DNA from: a virus | Length of the DNA: 40,012 nucleotides | IMG/VR virus record: IMGVR_UViG_3300049617_000031 | Span: 1-40,012 of that record | Reading direction: 5' to 3' (one strand) | Part shown: in pieces, positions 31,258-38,895 of the stretch | Numbering within the stretch: position 1 is the stretch's first letter | Layout of the letters: each line of letters opens with the position of its first letter | Translations under genes and position numbers: made by a program | The notes under the pieces: generated by a model | Seen by the model: the letters and a program-made list of their open reading frames with translations, nothing else | Database searches by the model: none | Told to the model about the DNA's origin: nothing

Positions 31258-32019
31258 ATGAGCAAGGCACAGACCGACATCCGCACCCTGACCGACGGCA
31301 GCGTCGTCCACATCGACACGCAGAAAATTGCCGACGTTGTAAACCGCATGCACTTGCCGTCGGGGCTTGGCACGCACGAAAACGCTTGCAGCATCGCCGC
31401 AATCAACCTCGCGCTGACGGGTGAACTGACCGACAAGATTCCGGATTGCATGTCGGAAGTGATCGGCCGATGGATCATTAGCACGCAGGACGCGATGCCC
31501 GACTCGATGCGTAATTCGCCAGAATGGAAACGGCTGTTGCCGCTCGCCGCCGGTACTGGCAGAGAGCATGAGAAAGAGCGGCTCGACTTGCTGCTGAATC
31601 ACATGTGGACGGTCGCGCTGCCGTTGATTCAGCCGATAGCTGATGCTCAGGGATTCGGTGCCGAATGGCGCGCTATGCTAGCGGAAAAAAGTAAATCGGC
31701 GGCTGCGAGGGCGGCGACGGTGGCGATGGCTGCGGAGGCGGCGGCGAGGGCTGCGGGGGAGGCGTCGGGGTGGGCTGCGAGGGCGGCGACGGCGGCGGCT
31801 GCGGCGGAGGCGTCGGGGTGGGCGGCGGGGGAGGCGGCGAGGGCGGCGCGGGCGGCGCTGGCGGCGCTGGCGGCGGCGAGGGCTGCGGAGGCGGCGGCGA
31901 GGGCTGCGGGGGAGGCGGCGACGGCGGATGTGACGTGGGAAACACTAAACCCCTGCCAGTTGCTCGCCGACTTGATCGCCGTTGGCTCTGCCCCCAGCGG
32001 AGGATCAGAGCATGAGTGA
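31258..32019 (+). CDS. Alanine-repeat protein, copy A
   Basis: 253 residues from ATG with AGGAG six bases upstream. Residues 20-145 are a globular domain (IPDCMSEVIGRWIISTQDAM, LLPLAAGTGREHEKERLDLL, ADAQGFGAEWRAM). About 80 residues of Ala-rich repeats with Arg, Glu, Gly, Trp spacers follow, then a short end domain WETLNPCQLLADLIA. The next gene is a close paralogue with a different repeat. Similar proteins are widespread in phages from memory, with no known function. The repeat is encoded by GCG/GAG/GGG runs prone to slippage. Confidence 0.75.
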   Translation: MSKAQTDIRTLTDGSVVHIDTQKIADVVNRMHLPSGLGTHENACSIAAINLALTGELTDKIPDCMSEVIGRWIISTQDAMPDSMRNSPEWKRLLPLAAGTGREHEKERLDLLLNHMWTVALPLIQPIADAQGFGAEWRAMLAEKSKSAAARAATVAMAAEAAARAAGEASGWAARAATAAAAAEASGWAAGEAARAARAALAALAAARAAEAAARAAGEAATADVTWETLNPCQLLADLIAVGSAPSGGSEHE

Positions 32020-32704
32020 CAACAAAATGAACACCATCGACACACAGAAAATCGCTGAAGTCGTGAACCGCATGCACCTGCCCATAGGGCTGGGCGATAA
32101 GGAAAATGCTTGCTCCATTGCCGCAATCAACCTCGCGCTGACGGGTGAACTCACCGACAAGATTCCGGACTGCATGTCTGGAGTGATTGGCCGATGGATC
32201 ATTAGCACGCAAGATGCAATGCCCGATGCAATGCGAAACTCACCAGAATGGAAACGGCTGTTGCCGCTCGCTGCCGGTACTGGCAGAGAGCATGAGAAAG
32301 AGCGGATTGACTTGCTGCTGAATCACATGTGGACGGTCGCGCTGCCGTTGATTCAGCCGGTTGCCGACGCGCACGGGTTCGGCGATGAATGGCGCGCTAT
32401 GCTAGCAGAAAAAAGTAAATCGGCGGCAATGGCGGCGGCGGCGGAGGCGGCGGAGGCGGCGGAGGCGGAGGCGGCGGAGGCGGCGGCGGAGGCGGCGGTG
32501 GCGGCGGAGGCGGAGGCGGAGGCGGCGCGGGCGGCGGCGGAGGCGGCGGCGGAGGCGGCGCGGGCGGCGGTGTGGGCTGCGGCGGCGTGGGCTGCGGCGG
32601 AGGCGGCGGGGTGGGCTGCGGCGGAGGCGGCGGGGTGGGAAACACTCAACCCCTGCCAGTTGCTCGCCGACTTGATCGCCGCGGGGGGTAAAGAGCATGA
32701 GTGA
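32012..32704 (+). CDS. Alanine-repeat protein, copy B
   Basis: 230 residues from the ATG eight bases inside the end of copy A, preceded by GGAGG. Residues 10-140 are nearly identical to copy A (ENACSIAAINLALTGELTDK and the next 60 residues). The Ala repeat is shorter and made of AEAA units, with Trp near the end, and the same C-terminal WETLNPCQLLADLIA. Recent tandem duplication with repeat divergence. Low-complexity opposite-strand frames (poly-Pro) here are artefacts. Confidence 0.75.
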   Translation: MSDNKMNTIDTQKIAEVVNRMHLPIGLGDKENACSIAAINLALTGELTDKIPDCMSGVIGRWIISTQDAMPDAMRNSPEWKRLLPLAAGTGREHEKERIDLLLNHMWTVALPLIQPVADAHGFGDEWRAMLAEKSKSAAMAAAAEAAEAAEAEAAEAAAEAAVAAEAEAEAARAAAEAAAEAARAAVWAAAAWAAAEAAGWAAAEAAGWETLNPCQLLADLIAAGGKEHE

Positions 32705-32873
32705 CGCCAAACCTAGCGACGAGCGCAAGCGGCTCGAAAAACTTGAGCAACTGTTGCGCGATATAGAGCCGTATCTTGATTCCATCATCTGTTACGCCAG
32801 TACAATCACGGAGCACCCGCCGAACGGACTGCCAGCCCGCGTTCGCGATGCCTTAGCCGCCGCCGGACAATAG
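32697..32873 (+). CDS. Small helical protein (58 aa)
   Basis: 58 codons overlapping copy B by eight bases (ATGAGTGA), with the same leader AGAGCATGAGTGAC as copy B. Reads MSDAKPSDERKRLEKLEQLL then RDIEPYLDSIICYASTITEH; a charged amphipathic helix followed by a short domain. Too short for most gene callers but supported by junction and start-site repeat. Function unknown. Confidence 0.7.
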   Translation: MSDAKPSDERKRLEKLEQLLRDIEPYLDSIICYASTITEHPPNGLPARVRDALAAAGQ

Positions 32874-32941
32874 CTACTTGACTAGCTGTTGATTCCGAGG
32901 TTTGCTGTGTTACGCTGAAGTTACTACCGGGAGAAACCCCT

Positions 32942-33127
32942 ATGGGAAAGTTTTTGCGCGTCCTGTTTTTATCCATATCTCACCTCTACGTACTCACCTG
33001 CTTAGGCATCTTGTTTCTGATGCTTCATGACCAGATAGCGTTTCACCGAGCCGAGTTCCGAGTCCAAGCGCTTCAGGCAGAGGCGCTGCTCATTATCGCC
33101 CAAGAGCTGCGCGGCTCTACGACGTGA
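32942..33127 (+). CDS. Small membrane protein (61 aa)
   Basis: 61 residues from ATG with GGGAG eight bases upstream. MGKFLRVLFLSISHLYVLTC and LGILFLMLHDQIAF form a single membrane segment, followed by a helix (HRAEFRVQALQAEALLIIAQ). Base use is less GC-rich than neighbours. A weak TTGACT/TTGATT element lies 55-65 bases upstream. Function unknown. Confidence 0.6.
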   Translation: MGKFLRVLFLSISHLYVLTCLGILFLMLHDQIAFHRAEFRVQALQAEALLIIAQELRGSTT

Positions 33128-33555
33128 GCCTGGGCGCTTCGCTTGACGAGTGGGCTCACTTCGACTTCGTGCTCGGTCTGGGCGCGAACCTGCTCCCGTG
33201 CGTGCCGGCGTCGCCGGACGTAAAGGTCGCCGAGGGTAGCGCGCTCGCTGGCAAAATCGGGAAGATCCCGTCCATGTTGAACGGGCGCGGTGAGGCGCAT
33301 GGCTTGACGGGGTGGCAGAAGCGCGAGATCGAGCCGCAGGAGGTGGCGCACTGGGCGAGCGACCGCCGGTTGAACCTGTGCGTCCGCACTGGGCCGATCT
33401 CAGGCGTGTACGCGTTCGACATCGACGTCGATGACCGTCAGAAATCGGAGGAGATCGTAGCGCTGATCGAGCGAGAGCTGGGAGTTAAGCTGCCAAAACG
33501 GTATCGCGAGAACAGCGGCAAGTGCCTGCTGCTGTTTCGGATGGAGGGCGCATGA
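33124..33555 (+). CDS. Primase-polymerase N-terminal fragment (split gene)
   Basis: 143 residues from GTG overlapping the preceding stop (GTGA). This is the first part of a bifunctional primase/polymerase (Prim-Pol) domain: the metal-binding Asp99 and Asp101 lie in GVYAFDIDVDD, preceded by LNLCVRTGPISG, and the chain reaches the strand SGKCLLLFRM before stopping at EGA. In intact relatives this strand continues into a region found here only after the HNH gene. It starts replication primers and would need the product of 33989-36139 to be complete. Confidence 0.8.
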   Translation: MSLGASLDEWAHFDFVLGLGANLLPCVPASPDVKVAEGSALAGKIGKIPSMLNGRGEAHGLTGWQKREIEPQEVAHWASDRRLNLCVRTGPISGVYAFDIDVDDRQKSEEIVALIERELGVKLPKRYRENSGKCLLLFRMEGA

Positions 33556-33992
33556 GTAAGACGCCACAACGAAGCTACTACGAACGAAACAAAGCGAAGG
33601 TCAACGCCAAGGCCGCGGCGCGCACGAAGTCTCCAGAAGGGCGCGCGTGGTTTAAGAAATACAACCACGACCCGAAGACGTGGCCGAAGCGCGCGTGTTA
33701 TCAGATGAAACGCAGGACCAAAGAACTAGGGATAGCGTTTGATTTGCAGCCAGAGGATCTACAAGTTCCATCGGTCTGTCCGTTCACTTTACTGCCGTTT
33801 GATTTTGGCCCAAAAAGCGGCAAAGCATCTCCGCAGTCTCCGAGTGTGGATAGAATCAAACCTGACAGAGGGTATGTTCGTGGAAATGTCAGAGTCATAT
33901 CTAACCACGCGAACGGGGTTAAAAACAGCTGTACTGACCCTGATGTGTTTCAGCGTCTGGCCGATGACGCTAGCCTGTGGGGCTTCGTATGA
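33552..33992 (+). CDS. HNH homing-type endonuclease inserted in the primase gene
   Basis: 146 residues from ATG that overlaps the primase fragment stop (ATGA) and ends with ATGA overlapping the next start. The N-terminal 50 residues are basic with repeated aromatic/Lys spacing (YYERNKAKVNAKAAARTKSP). The nuclease part has CPFTLLPFDFG (Cys76), SPSVDRIKPDRGYVRGNVRV (Asp100, Asn112) and ISNHANGVKN (Asn118, His119, Asn121), as in phage HNH endonucleases. Less GC-rich codon use than both flanks suggests recent arrival. Probably cuts intron-free relatives of the primase gene and spreads by repair. Confidence 0.8.
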   Translation: MSKTPQRSYYERNKAKVNAKAAARTKSPEGRAWFKKYNHDPKTWPKRACYQMKRRTKELGIAFDLQPEDLQVPSVCPFTLLPFDFGPKSGKASPQSPSVDRIKPDRGYVRGNVRVISNHANGVKNSCTDPDVFQRLADDASLWGFV

Positions 33993-36139
33993 AAAAACGC
34001 AGGCTGAAGCTGGACAACAACCCTCGCGGGCCGGCGGTGGAGTGCCTAGGAGAGGGTCAACAATTCGTAGCGGCAGGGGCGCACAGCAGTGGCGTCCGAT
34101 ATCAGTGGCAAGATGGTTTACCCGAAGCGATCCCGACGCTGACGTTGGATCGGCTGAATTCAATATGGAACCTCTTGACCCGGCGATATGCGACGACTAC
34201 CTCGACCCCCGCGGCCCCGACTGTACCGGCGAAGGCGTCGGAGGCGTTGACGACGGAGGTGCTGACGCAGATCGACGACGAGGGCTGGCAGCGGCTGCTC
34301 GAATCTTTGCGGTACCTGCTCGACAAGGTCCAAGACAATGACAGTTGGAGCGAGTGCGGCTACGCGCTCTTGTCGCTGCAGAGCAGCGGCCGCCCCGCCG
34401 AGCAGCTGTGGCTGGACTTCTCGCGCAAGGCTGTAGGGTACGAGCCGGGCGCCGCCGAGGCGTGGTGGCAGGCCCACAAGCACCAGGCGCCGCGCACCGA
34501 CTGGCGGCACATCTTGAACATGGCCCGACAGCGCGGACTGCAGCGCGTCGCGGACCCGGCCGCGTTCCCGCCAGTTACTAACGAACTACCAGTTCATGCA
34601 GATTTAGTAGATGTCGTCCCGCCGGAGGTACCTCCACCCGCGCGGCGCGTGATCCTCCTCGGAGAGGCGCGGTTTGCTGAGATATTGGACGAGCTGGAGG
34701 AGGTGCTGAACCCGTACGTCTACACGCAGGGCGCGCACTTAGTCCGCACGACCGAGGCGCACAACGAGGCCGCCATCCAGCGTAGCGCCGACGCGCTGAT
34801 GCTGATCCCGGCGACGCGCGACTGGGCGCGCAAGCGCTTCGGGCAACTGTGCGACTTTAAGCGCTACGTGAGCACGCGTGAGGAGTGGGCTGCGGTAGCG
34901 CCGCCCGCCGAGCACGTCAACGCGATGCTGGGTTTAGGCGCTTGGAACACGCTCCGACCCTTGGACGCCATCGCCCGGGCGCCGTTCCTGCGCGAAGACG
35001 GAACCGTCTGCGACGTCGCCGGTTACGACCCCGCGAGCCGGACCCTGTACGTCCCCGGGATCGAGTTCTCGCCGGTACCCGATGCACCCTCGCGCGAGGA
35101 CGCCATCGCCGCCCTCGCGCGCCTGCGGGAGCCGTTTAACGAGTTCCCTTGGAAGGAGGCAGCCTCCGAGAGTGCGTTCATCTCGCACATCCTGGCGGAG
35201 GCTGCGCGCCTGGCGATGGAGCGGTGCCCGATGTACTTCTACGACGCGCCAATGGCCGGCACCGGCAAGTCGACGCTGCAGGAGATGGCGGCCCGTATCG
35301 TGCACGGCACGGAGCCGGCGATGCGCCCGTGGGTGCCCGACGAGGACGAGCTGCGTAAGTCCCTGTACGCGTGCCTGATGGCGGGCGACCGCTCGATCTG
35401 GTTCGACAACGTGCCGGACGGCATCAAGGTGCGGTCCGCGGTGCTGGAGGCGTTCCTGACGAGCGCGGTCTGGAAGGACCGAAAGCTCGGCGAGAGCGTC
35501 ACGACCGGGATACCGAACAAGACCGTGCTCGTTGCGTCAGGCAACAACCTGACGCCCGTGGCCGCGCTCGCGCGCCGTAGCATCGTGATCCGGCTGGACG
35601 CGAACACCGAGCACCTGCGTGAGCGCGTGTTCCGCATCGCGAACCCGCGCCGGTACGTGATGGAGCGCCGCGCGCAGATGCTCATCGACGCGCTCAGCAT
35701 TATCAAGGCGTACCTCGCCGCACCGCCCGCCAAGATGCCGGTCACGCTCCCCAGCTTCGAGCGCTGGTCGCAGCTCGCGCGCGAGCCGCTGATCTGGCTA
35801 GGGATGGTGGACCCGGTGATCACGCAGCTGAACGAGACGGACGACGAGACAAGGAACGTCGGCCCGATCTTCGAGAAGCTTCACGCAAATTTCGGTGAGC
35901 GCACATTTACGGCGGCCGACATGGCACGTATCGTGGGGAGCTTGTCCGATGAGCGCGGCGAACTGTCCGACGCGCTGATGCAGATGGGGTGCTCGGAGCC
36001 GAACAGCCCGATCAAGGTCGGGTACTGGTTGCGCGCGTCGAAGGACAAGATCGGGTCGGGATGGAAGCTTGTGCACGATGGGCATAGCAAGTTCGGCGTA
36101 CGGTGGCGCCTGCAACGAGCGAACGGAGACCTGACATGA
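33989..36139 (+). CDS. Primase-polymerase C-terminal part with SF3-like helicase
   Basis: 716 residues from ATG (ATGA junction); a GTG four codons earlier is possible. Residues 1-45 (ECLGEGQQFVAAGAHSSGVR, His32) complete the Prim-Pol domain begun in the previous fragment. About 85-185 is a PriCT-like domain (WSECGYALLSLQSSG and DWRHILNMARQRG). The helicase lies at about 380-620: Walker A DAPMAGTGKSTL (419-430), Walker B SIWFDN (469-474), sensor VLVASGNN (513-520), arginine finger in ALARRS (526-531). It would unwind the replication fork and, joined with the N-terminal piece, prime it. Confidence 0.85.
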   Translation: MKKRRLKLDNNPRGPAVECLGEGQQFVAAGAHSSGVRYQWQDGLPEAIPTLTLDRLNSIWNLLTRRYATTTSTPAAPTVPAKASEALTTEVLTQIDDEGWQRLLESLRYLLDKVQDNDSWSECGYALLSLQSSGRPAEQLWLDFSRKAVGYEPGAAEAWWQAHKHQAPRTDWRHILNMARQRGLQRVADPAAFPPVTNELPVHADLVDVVPPEVPPPARRVILLGEARFAEILDELEEVLNPYVYTQGAHLVRTTEAHNEAAIQRSADALMLIPATRDWARKRFGQLCDFKRYVSTREEWAAVAPPAEHVNAMLGLGAWNTLRPLDAIARAPFLREDGTVCDVAGYDPASRTLYVPGIEFSPVPDAPSREDAIAALARLREPFNEFPWKEAASESAFISHILAEAARLAMERCPMYFYDAPMAGTGKSTLQEMAARIVHGTEPAMRPWVPDEDELRKSLYACLMAGDRSIWFDNVPDGIKVRSAVLEAFLTSAVWKDRKLGESVTTGIPNKTVLVASGNNLTPVAALARRSIVIRLDANTEHLRERVFRIANPRRYVMERRAQMLIDALSIIKAYLAAPPAKMPVTLPSFERWSQLAREPLIWLGMVDPVITQLNETDDETRNVGPIFEKLHANFGERTFTAADMARIVGSLSDERGELSDALMQMGCSEPNSPIKVGYWLRASKDKIGSGWKLVHDGHSKFGVRWRLQRANGDLT

Positions 36140-36330
36140 GATTCATAGCGACATGGATGGAGAAACGGTCAGGGTACATCGACGCCACCGACGCGAAGGC
36201 GGCGGAAGGTGTAATGCGGCACCGGATCAGCCTGGTGACGAACCCGGACAGCATGCGGCTGCTATCCATTGAGCGTGAGACACCCACACCGCCACTGATA
36301 GTCTCCCCGCTCAAGAATGGTGAAGCATGA
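36136..36330 (+). CDS. Small hypothetical protein (64 aa)
   Basis: 64 residues between helicase and sigma-like genes with ATGA overlaps on both sides. MRFIATWMEKRSGYIDATDA then EGVMRHRISLVTNPDSMRLL; beta-alpha pattern, no motif. Perhaps a helicase- or sigma-associated factor, by position only. Confidence 0.6.
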   Translation: MRFIATWMEKRSGYIDATDAKAAEGVMRHRISLVTNPDSMRLLSIERETPTPPLIVSPLKNGEA

Positions 36331-37085
36331 CACGCTCCCCAGCGGAGGTGTTCACGGTGCAGCTAGCGCGTGCGGCCGCGACGCAGGCGAACAGGTTTTT
36401 GAGCGTGCGCAGGTTGCAGAAGGCGGACCGCGACGACGTGATCGCGGCCGCGATGGTTTGGTGTTGGGAGAATCGAAGTAACTACAGTTTGACGACTACA
36501 TTGGAGACATGGTTCATGAACGCCGTCCGCAACGCCTATCAGTCACTGCGGCGTAACGAACTGCCCGCATCCGTCGAGTCGATGGAGTCGTTCGGAGGCG
36601 CCGACGATACGTACAACATCGCCGAGGCGGAGTCAGCGGCGCAGGCACTGATCGATGCGCTGACACCCTCGCACAAGAACGTGGCGGTCCTGACGTTGCA
36701 CGGTTACACGCGTGAGGAGATGATCGAAAGCGGGATCCCCGAGCGCACGGTCAACGAGGCGCGCCGACGCATCAAGCAACTGCGGCGGTTGCTGCCCGAC
36801 ACTGACGGCGCGCGCCTGATCGCACGCACACTGCCTGCGACATTGTCAGATGATGTGGACGACCGGCTGTCAGAGATCGACGTCGCGCTGGAGCGGTTGG
36901 AGTTTGCGCCCGCCGCCGGCCAGGAGTGCCCGCCGTGCTGGAAGTGCAAGTGGTACGAGGGGTTAATGCCGGACGGCAAGCGCCCAACGCGGATGGAGAT
37001 CGCAGACAAAGAAGTGCGCGACGCGGTGAAGAACACCGAGGCGCGCAAGATAGAGATCGCACAACAAGTGAGGAGAAGTTTATGA
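36327..37085 (+). CDS. Sigma-factor-like protein with C-terminal Cys motif
   Basis: 252 residues from ATG overlapping the previous stop. Residues 12-76 (FLSVRRLQKADRDDVIAAAM, then LETWFMNAVRNAYQSLRR) resemble sigma region 2. Residues 108-155 (LTPSHKNVAVLTLHGYTREE, then ERTVNEARRRIKQLRRLL) fit the region 4 helix-turn-helix. C-terminally CPPCWKC at about 201-207 may bind zinc. Extracytoplasmic-type sigma factors are the nearest shape. It may direct host RNA polymerase to phage late promoters; the helicase position suggests middle expression. Region 2 is less certain than region 4. Confidence 0.6.
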   Translation: MTRSPAEVFTVQLARAAATQANRFLSVRRLQKADRDDVIAAAMVWCWENRSNYSLTTTLETWFMNAVRNAYQSLRRNELPASVESMESFGGADDTYNIAEAESAAQALIDALTPSHKNVAVLTLHGYTREEMIESGIPERTVNEARRRIKQLRRLLPDTDGARLIARTLPATLSDDVDDRLSEIDVALERLEFAPAAGQECPPCWKCKWYEGLMPDGKRPTRMEIADKEVRDAVKNTEARKIEIAQQVRRSL

Positions 37086-37327
37086 GCGTAGACGCGAAGG
37101 TGATGACGGTGGTGGGCGCGATCAAGCAGTCGTTACAGCAGGCAGGAGGTCCGGGGTCGAGTGTGAACACGCACCCGAACCCGTTTTTCCTGAACGTGAC
37201 GGGCGAGATCAATTTGAAGCACATGGCGGAACTGGTGATCGACCGCGTCGAGGCGTACGAGGCCGATCTTAAGGCGAAGATTGAGAAAGCGATCAAGGAG
37301 GCGGAAGCGAAGGCGGGCGCGCGATGA
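37082..37327 (+). CDS. Small hypothetical protein (81 aa)
   Basis: 81 residues from ATG with GAGGAG six bases upstream, overlapping the sigma-like stop. MSVDAKVMTVVGAIKQSLQQ is helical; GPGSSVNTHPNPFFLNVTGE forms a turn; a charged C-terminal helix with many Lys, Glu and Ala (ADLKAKIEKAIKEAEAKAGA) is probably a coiled coil. Function unknown. Confidence 0.6.
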   Translation: MSVDAKVMTVVGAIKQSLQQAGGPGSSVNTHPNPFFLNVTGEINLKHMAELVIDRVEAYEADLKAKIEKAIKEAEAKAGAR

Positions 37328-37602
37328 GCGACGAAACTCCTTACATCGAATCGACTCTTGCGCCAGCCGATGCGGCGGCGCGCGTCCGCAAGATGCGCGG
37401 CAAGACGTTTTTTATCTCAGCTAACCAGCGAGTTCCGATTGCAGAATGCCCAGACAAAGTGGGCCAGGTCAGCTTCGCCGTATCGGTGACGCGCAAGCAG
37501 GCACTGAAATTCCTTGCGGAGGTCTACAGCGAAGCTCTGACTGTGCGCGGTGCAATGGTCGTCTTGCGTGAGTACGCTAGTGGCGTATTTATCGGGGAAT
37601 AG
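37324..37602 (+). CDS. Hypothetical protein (92 aa)
   Basis: 92 residues (ATGA overlap with the previous gene). RVRKMRGKTFFISANQRVPI and FAVSVTRKQALKFLAEVYSE suggest a compact alpha/beta domain. No motif recognised. Confidence 0.6.
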   Translation: MSDETPYIESTLAPADAAARVRKMRGKTFFISANQRVPIAECPDKVGQVSFAVSVTRKQALKFLAEVYSEALTVRGAMVVLREYASGVFIGE

Positions 37603-37604
37603 GT

Positions 37605-37799
37605 ATGAGCGCAGAACACGATAACGAACTGATGGACCGCGCGCGGGCGACGTTCGACCCGTACTACCGCGCTGCGTTAGCACGTCACATCCGCCTAATC
37701 CGTGGATACCCCGTATACGACAAGCTGCCCCACGACTGCATGCATTCGGGGGCGCGGGGCGCGGATGGGCGTTGCGAAAATTGCGGCAGGTCGCTGTAA
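37605..37799 (+). CDS. Small Cys/His protein (64 aa)
   Basis: 64 residues from ATG two bases after the previous stop. The C-terminal part has Cys45, His47 (HDCMHSGARG), Cys57 and Cys60 (GRCENCGRSL), a possible zinc ribbon. N-terminal helix MDRARATFDPYYRAALARHI. Function unknown. Confidence 0.6.
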   Translation: MSAEHDNELMDRARATFDPYYRAALARHIRLIRGYPVYDKLPHDCMHSGARGADGRCENCGRSL

Positions 37800-37823
37800 A
37801 AACTGTGAACCGTGACTATCCAC

Positions 37824-37852
37824 TTGACACCCATAGGTACTAGATCTTGATT
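37824..37852 (+). promoter_or_regulatory. Weak promoter-like element
   Basis: Perfect TTGACA at 37824-37829 followed 17 bases later by TTGATT (3 of 6). Lies between the Cys/His gene and the methyltransferase remnant. Could serve the right-end genes. Confidence 0.35.
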
Positions 37853-37909
37853 AACTACTACAACGAAAACGACCCCAAGGCCGCCGCATGGCTGCGGGAT
37901 CGAGTATGA
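37847..37909 (+). pseudogene. Remnant of a phage cytosine-5 DNA methyltransferase start
   Basis: A 20-codon stretch, TTG start then INYYNENDPKAAAWLRDRV and a TGA. The NYYNExDPxAAAWLR signature is the conserved N-terminus of a large family of phage Dcm-like methyltransferases, which I recognise from memory. Nothing of the downstream catalytic domain follows. The next gene starts 28 bases later, so the body of the gene appears deleted and replaced. Confidence 0.6.
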
Positions 37910-37936
37910 CGGGTACTGAAAATGAAGGATCAGAGC

Positions 37937-38155
37937 ATGAGTGACCTAACGCTGTCGGATTATCGGAATGCGGCGCTTGCATCCGCTCGACAAGTAGACG
38001 CGCTCTATATGCGCATCCGCAAGCTTGAGGCTGAGTTGCGGTGGATACACGAAACGAGCCGTAAATCTTTGTTTGAGCGAACGCACCGATCAGCCGCCAA
38101 AGCAGCTCTTGAGGCTTTGTCCGAGATTAACCACAGGATTGCACCTTACAAATGA
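37937..38155 (+). CDS. Small coiled-coil protein (72 aa)
   Basis: 72 residues from the ATG within GGATCAGAGCATGAGTGAC, the same 19 bases found before alanine-repeat copy B; an ATG five codons earlier is possible. LSDYRNAALASARQVDALYM and RIRKLEAELRWIHETS form a helical, probably coiled-coil protein. The stop overlaps the next ATG. Function unknown. Confidence 0.6.
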   Translation: MSDLTLSDYRNAALASARQVDALYMRIRKLEAELRWIHETSRKSLFERTHRSAAKAALEALSEINHRIAPYK

Positions 38156-38895
38156 TCCATTACCACGGTACGCCCATGACCCCTGTTGCGGACATGACCA
38201 AGAGTTTCGCTGCCCGCCACGCTATGGTGAGTTTTGCTCACCCGGAACAGATGGAAATTTGCGCTGAAATTTGTCAATCCGTGGTAATCGACAACGGGGC
38301 ATTTACGGCTTGGAAGCAGGGCAAACCACACGACTTTCAAGGGTATGTTGATTGGTGCCGGAAATGGCTCAAACATCCGGCCGTTGATTGGTGCGTGATC
38401 CCTGATGTAGTTGACGGCAGCGAAGAAGCTAACGACGAGCATCTGTTGCGGTGGCCTTTGCCGGTGCATTATTCGGTGCCGGTCTACCACATGCATGAAT
38501 CCCTTGAGCGGTTAGATCGACTTGCTGCCGAGTACCCCCGAATTGCTTTGGGATCTTCTGGGCAATACGCGGTGATCGGTAATGACGATTGGTGGGCGCG
38601 CATTGCCGACATGATGAACATTCTTTGTGACAAAAACGGGTTTCCAAAAACAAAACTACACGGGCTTCGTATGCTAGATCCCGGCGTGTTTAGTAAGTTG
38701 CCTTTCGCCAGCGCCGACAGTACCAACGTCGCTCGAAATGTAGGCATGGACACTAGATGGAAAGGAACCTACATAACTCAATCTAGAGCAGTGCGGGCTT
38801 TAATTCTAATGGAACGAATTGAGCGGCACGCAAGCGCGTCTTATTGGAGCCGAGAAGCAGTTTCACAGTACCAAAATATGGAGTTACTAGGATGA
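38152..38895 (+). CDS. TGT/DpdA-like base-exchange family protein (putative)
   Basis: 247 residues from ATG overlapping the previous stop. The order of motifs DNGAFTAW (47-54), CVIPDVVDG (81-89), a His pair VYHMHESLERL (113, 115), ALGSSG (132-137), KLHGLRML (168-175) and SADSTN (187-192) is like the TIM barrel of tRNA-guanine transglycosylase, whose Asp nucleophiles and LHG...DS segments occupy similar places. DpdA relatives insert 7-deazaguanine into DNA. The match is visual and moderate. It is followed by a deoxyribosyltransferase-like gene (ATGA overlap), and base composition is less GC-rich than the surroundings. No preQ0 synthesis genes lie in the window. Confidence 0.5.
   Translation: MIHYHGTPMTPVADMTKSFAARHAMVSFAHPEQMEICAEICQSVVIDNGAFTAWKQGKPHDFQGYVDWCRKWLKHPAVDWCVIPDVVDGSEEANDEHLLRWPLPVHYSVPVYHMHESLERLDRLAAEYPRIALGSSGQYAVIGNDDWWARIADMMNILCDKNGFPKTKLHGLRMLDPGVFSKLPFASADSTNVARNVGMDTRWKGTYITQSRAVRALILMERIERHASASYWSREAVSQYQNMELLG

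Noticed and set aside
32397-32645. Poly-proline leftward frame
   Set aside because: Direct product of the GCG/GAG repeat of the alanine-repeat gene read backwards.
33552-33992. Intein or group I intron in the primase gene
   Set aside because: The HNH frame is separate from both primase frames and the edges overlap by four bases, leaving no intron or splicing-domain sequence.
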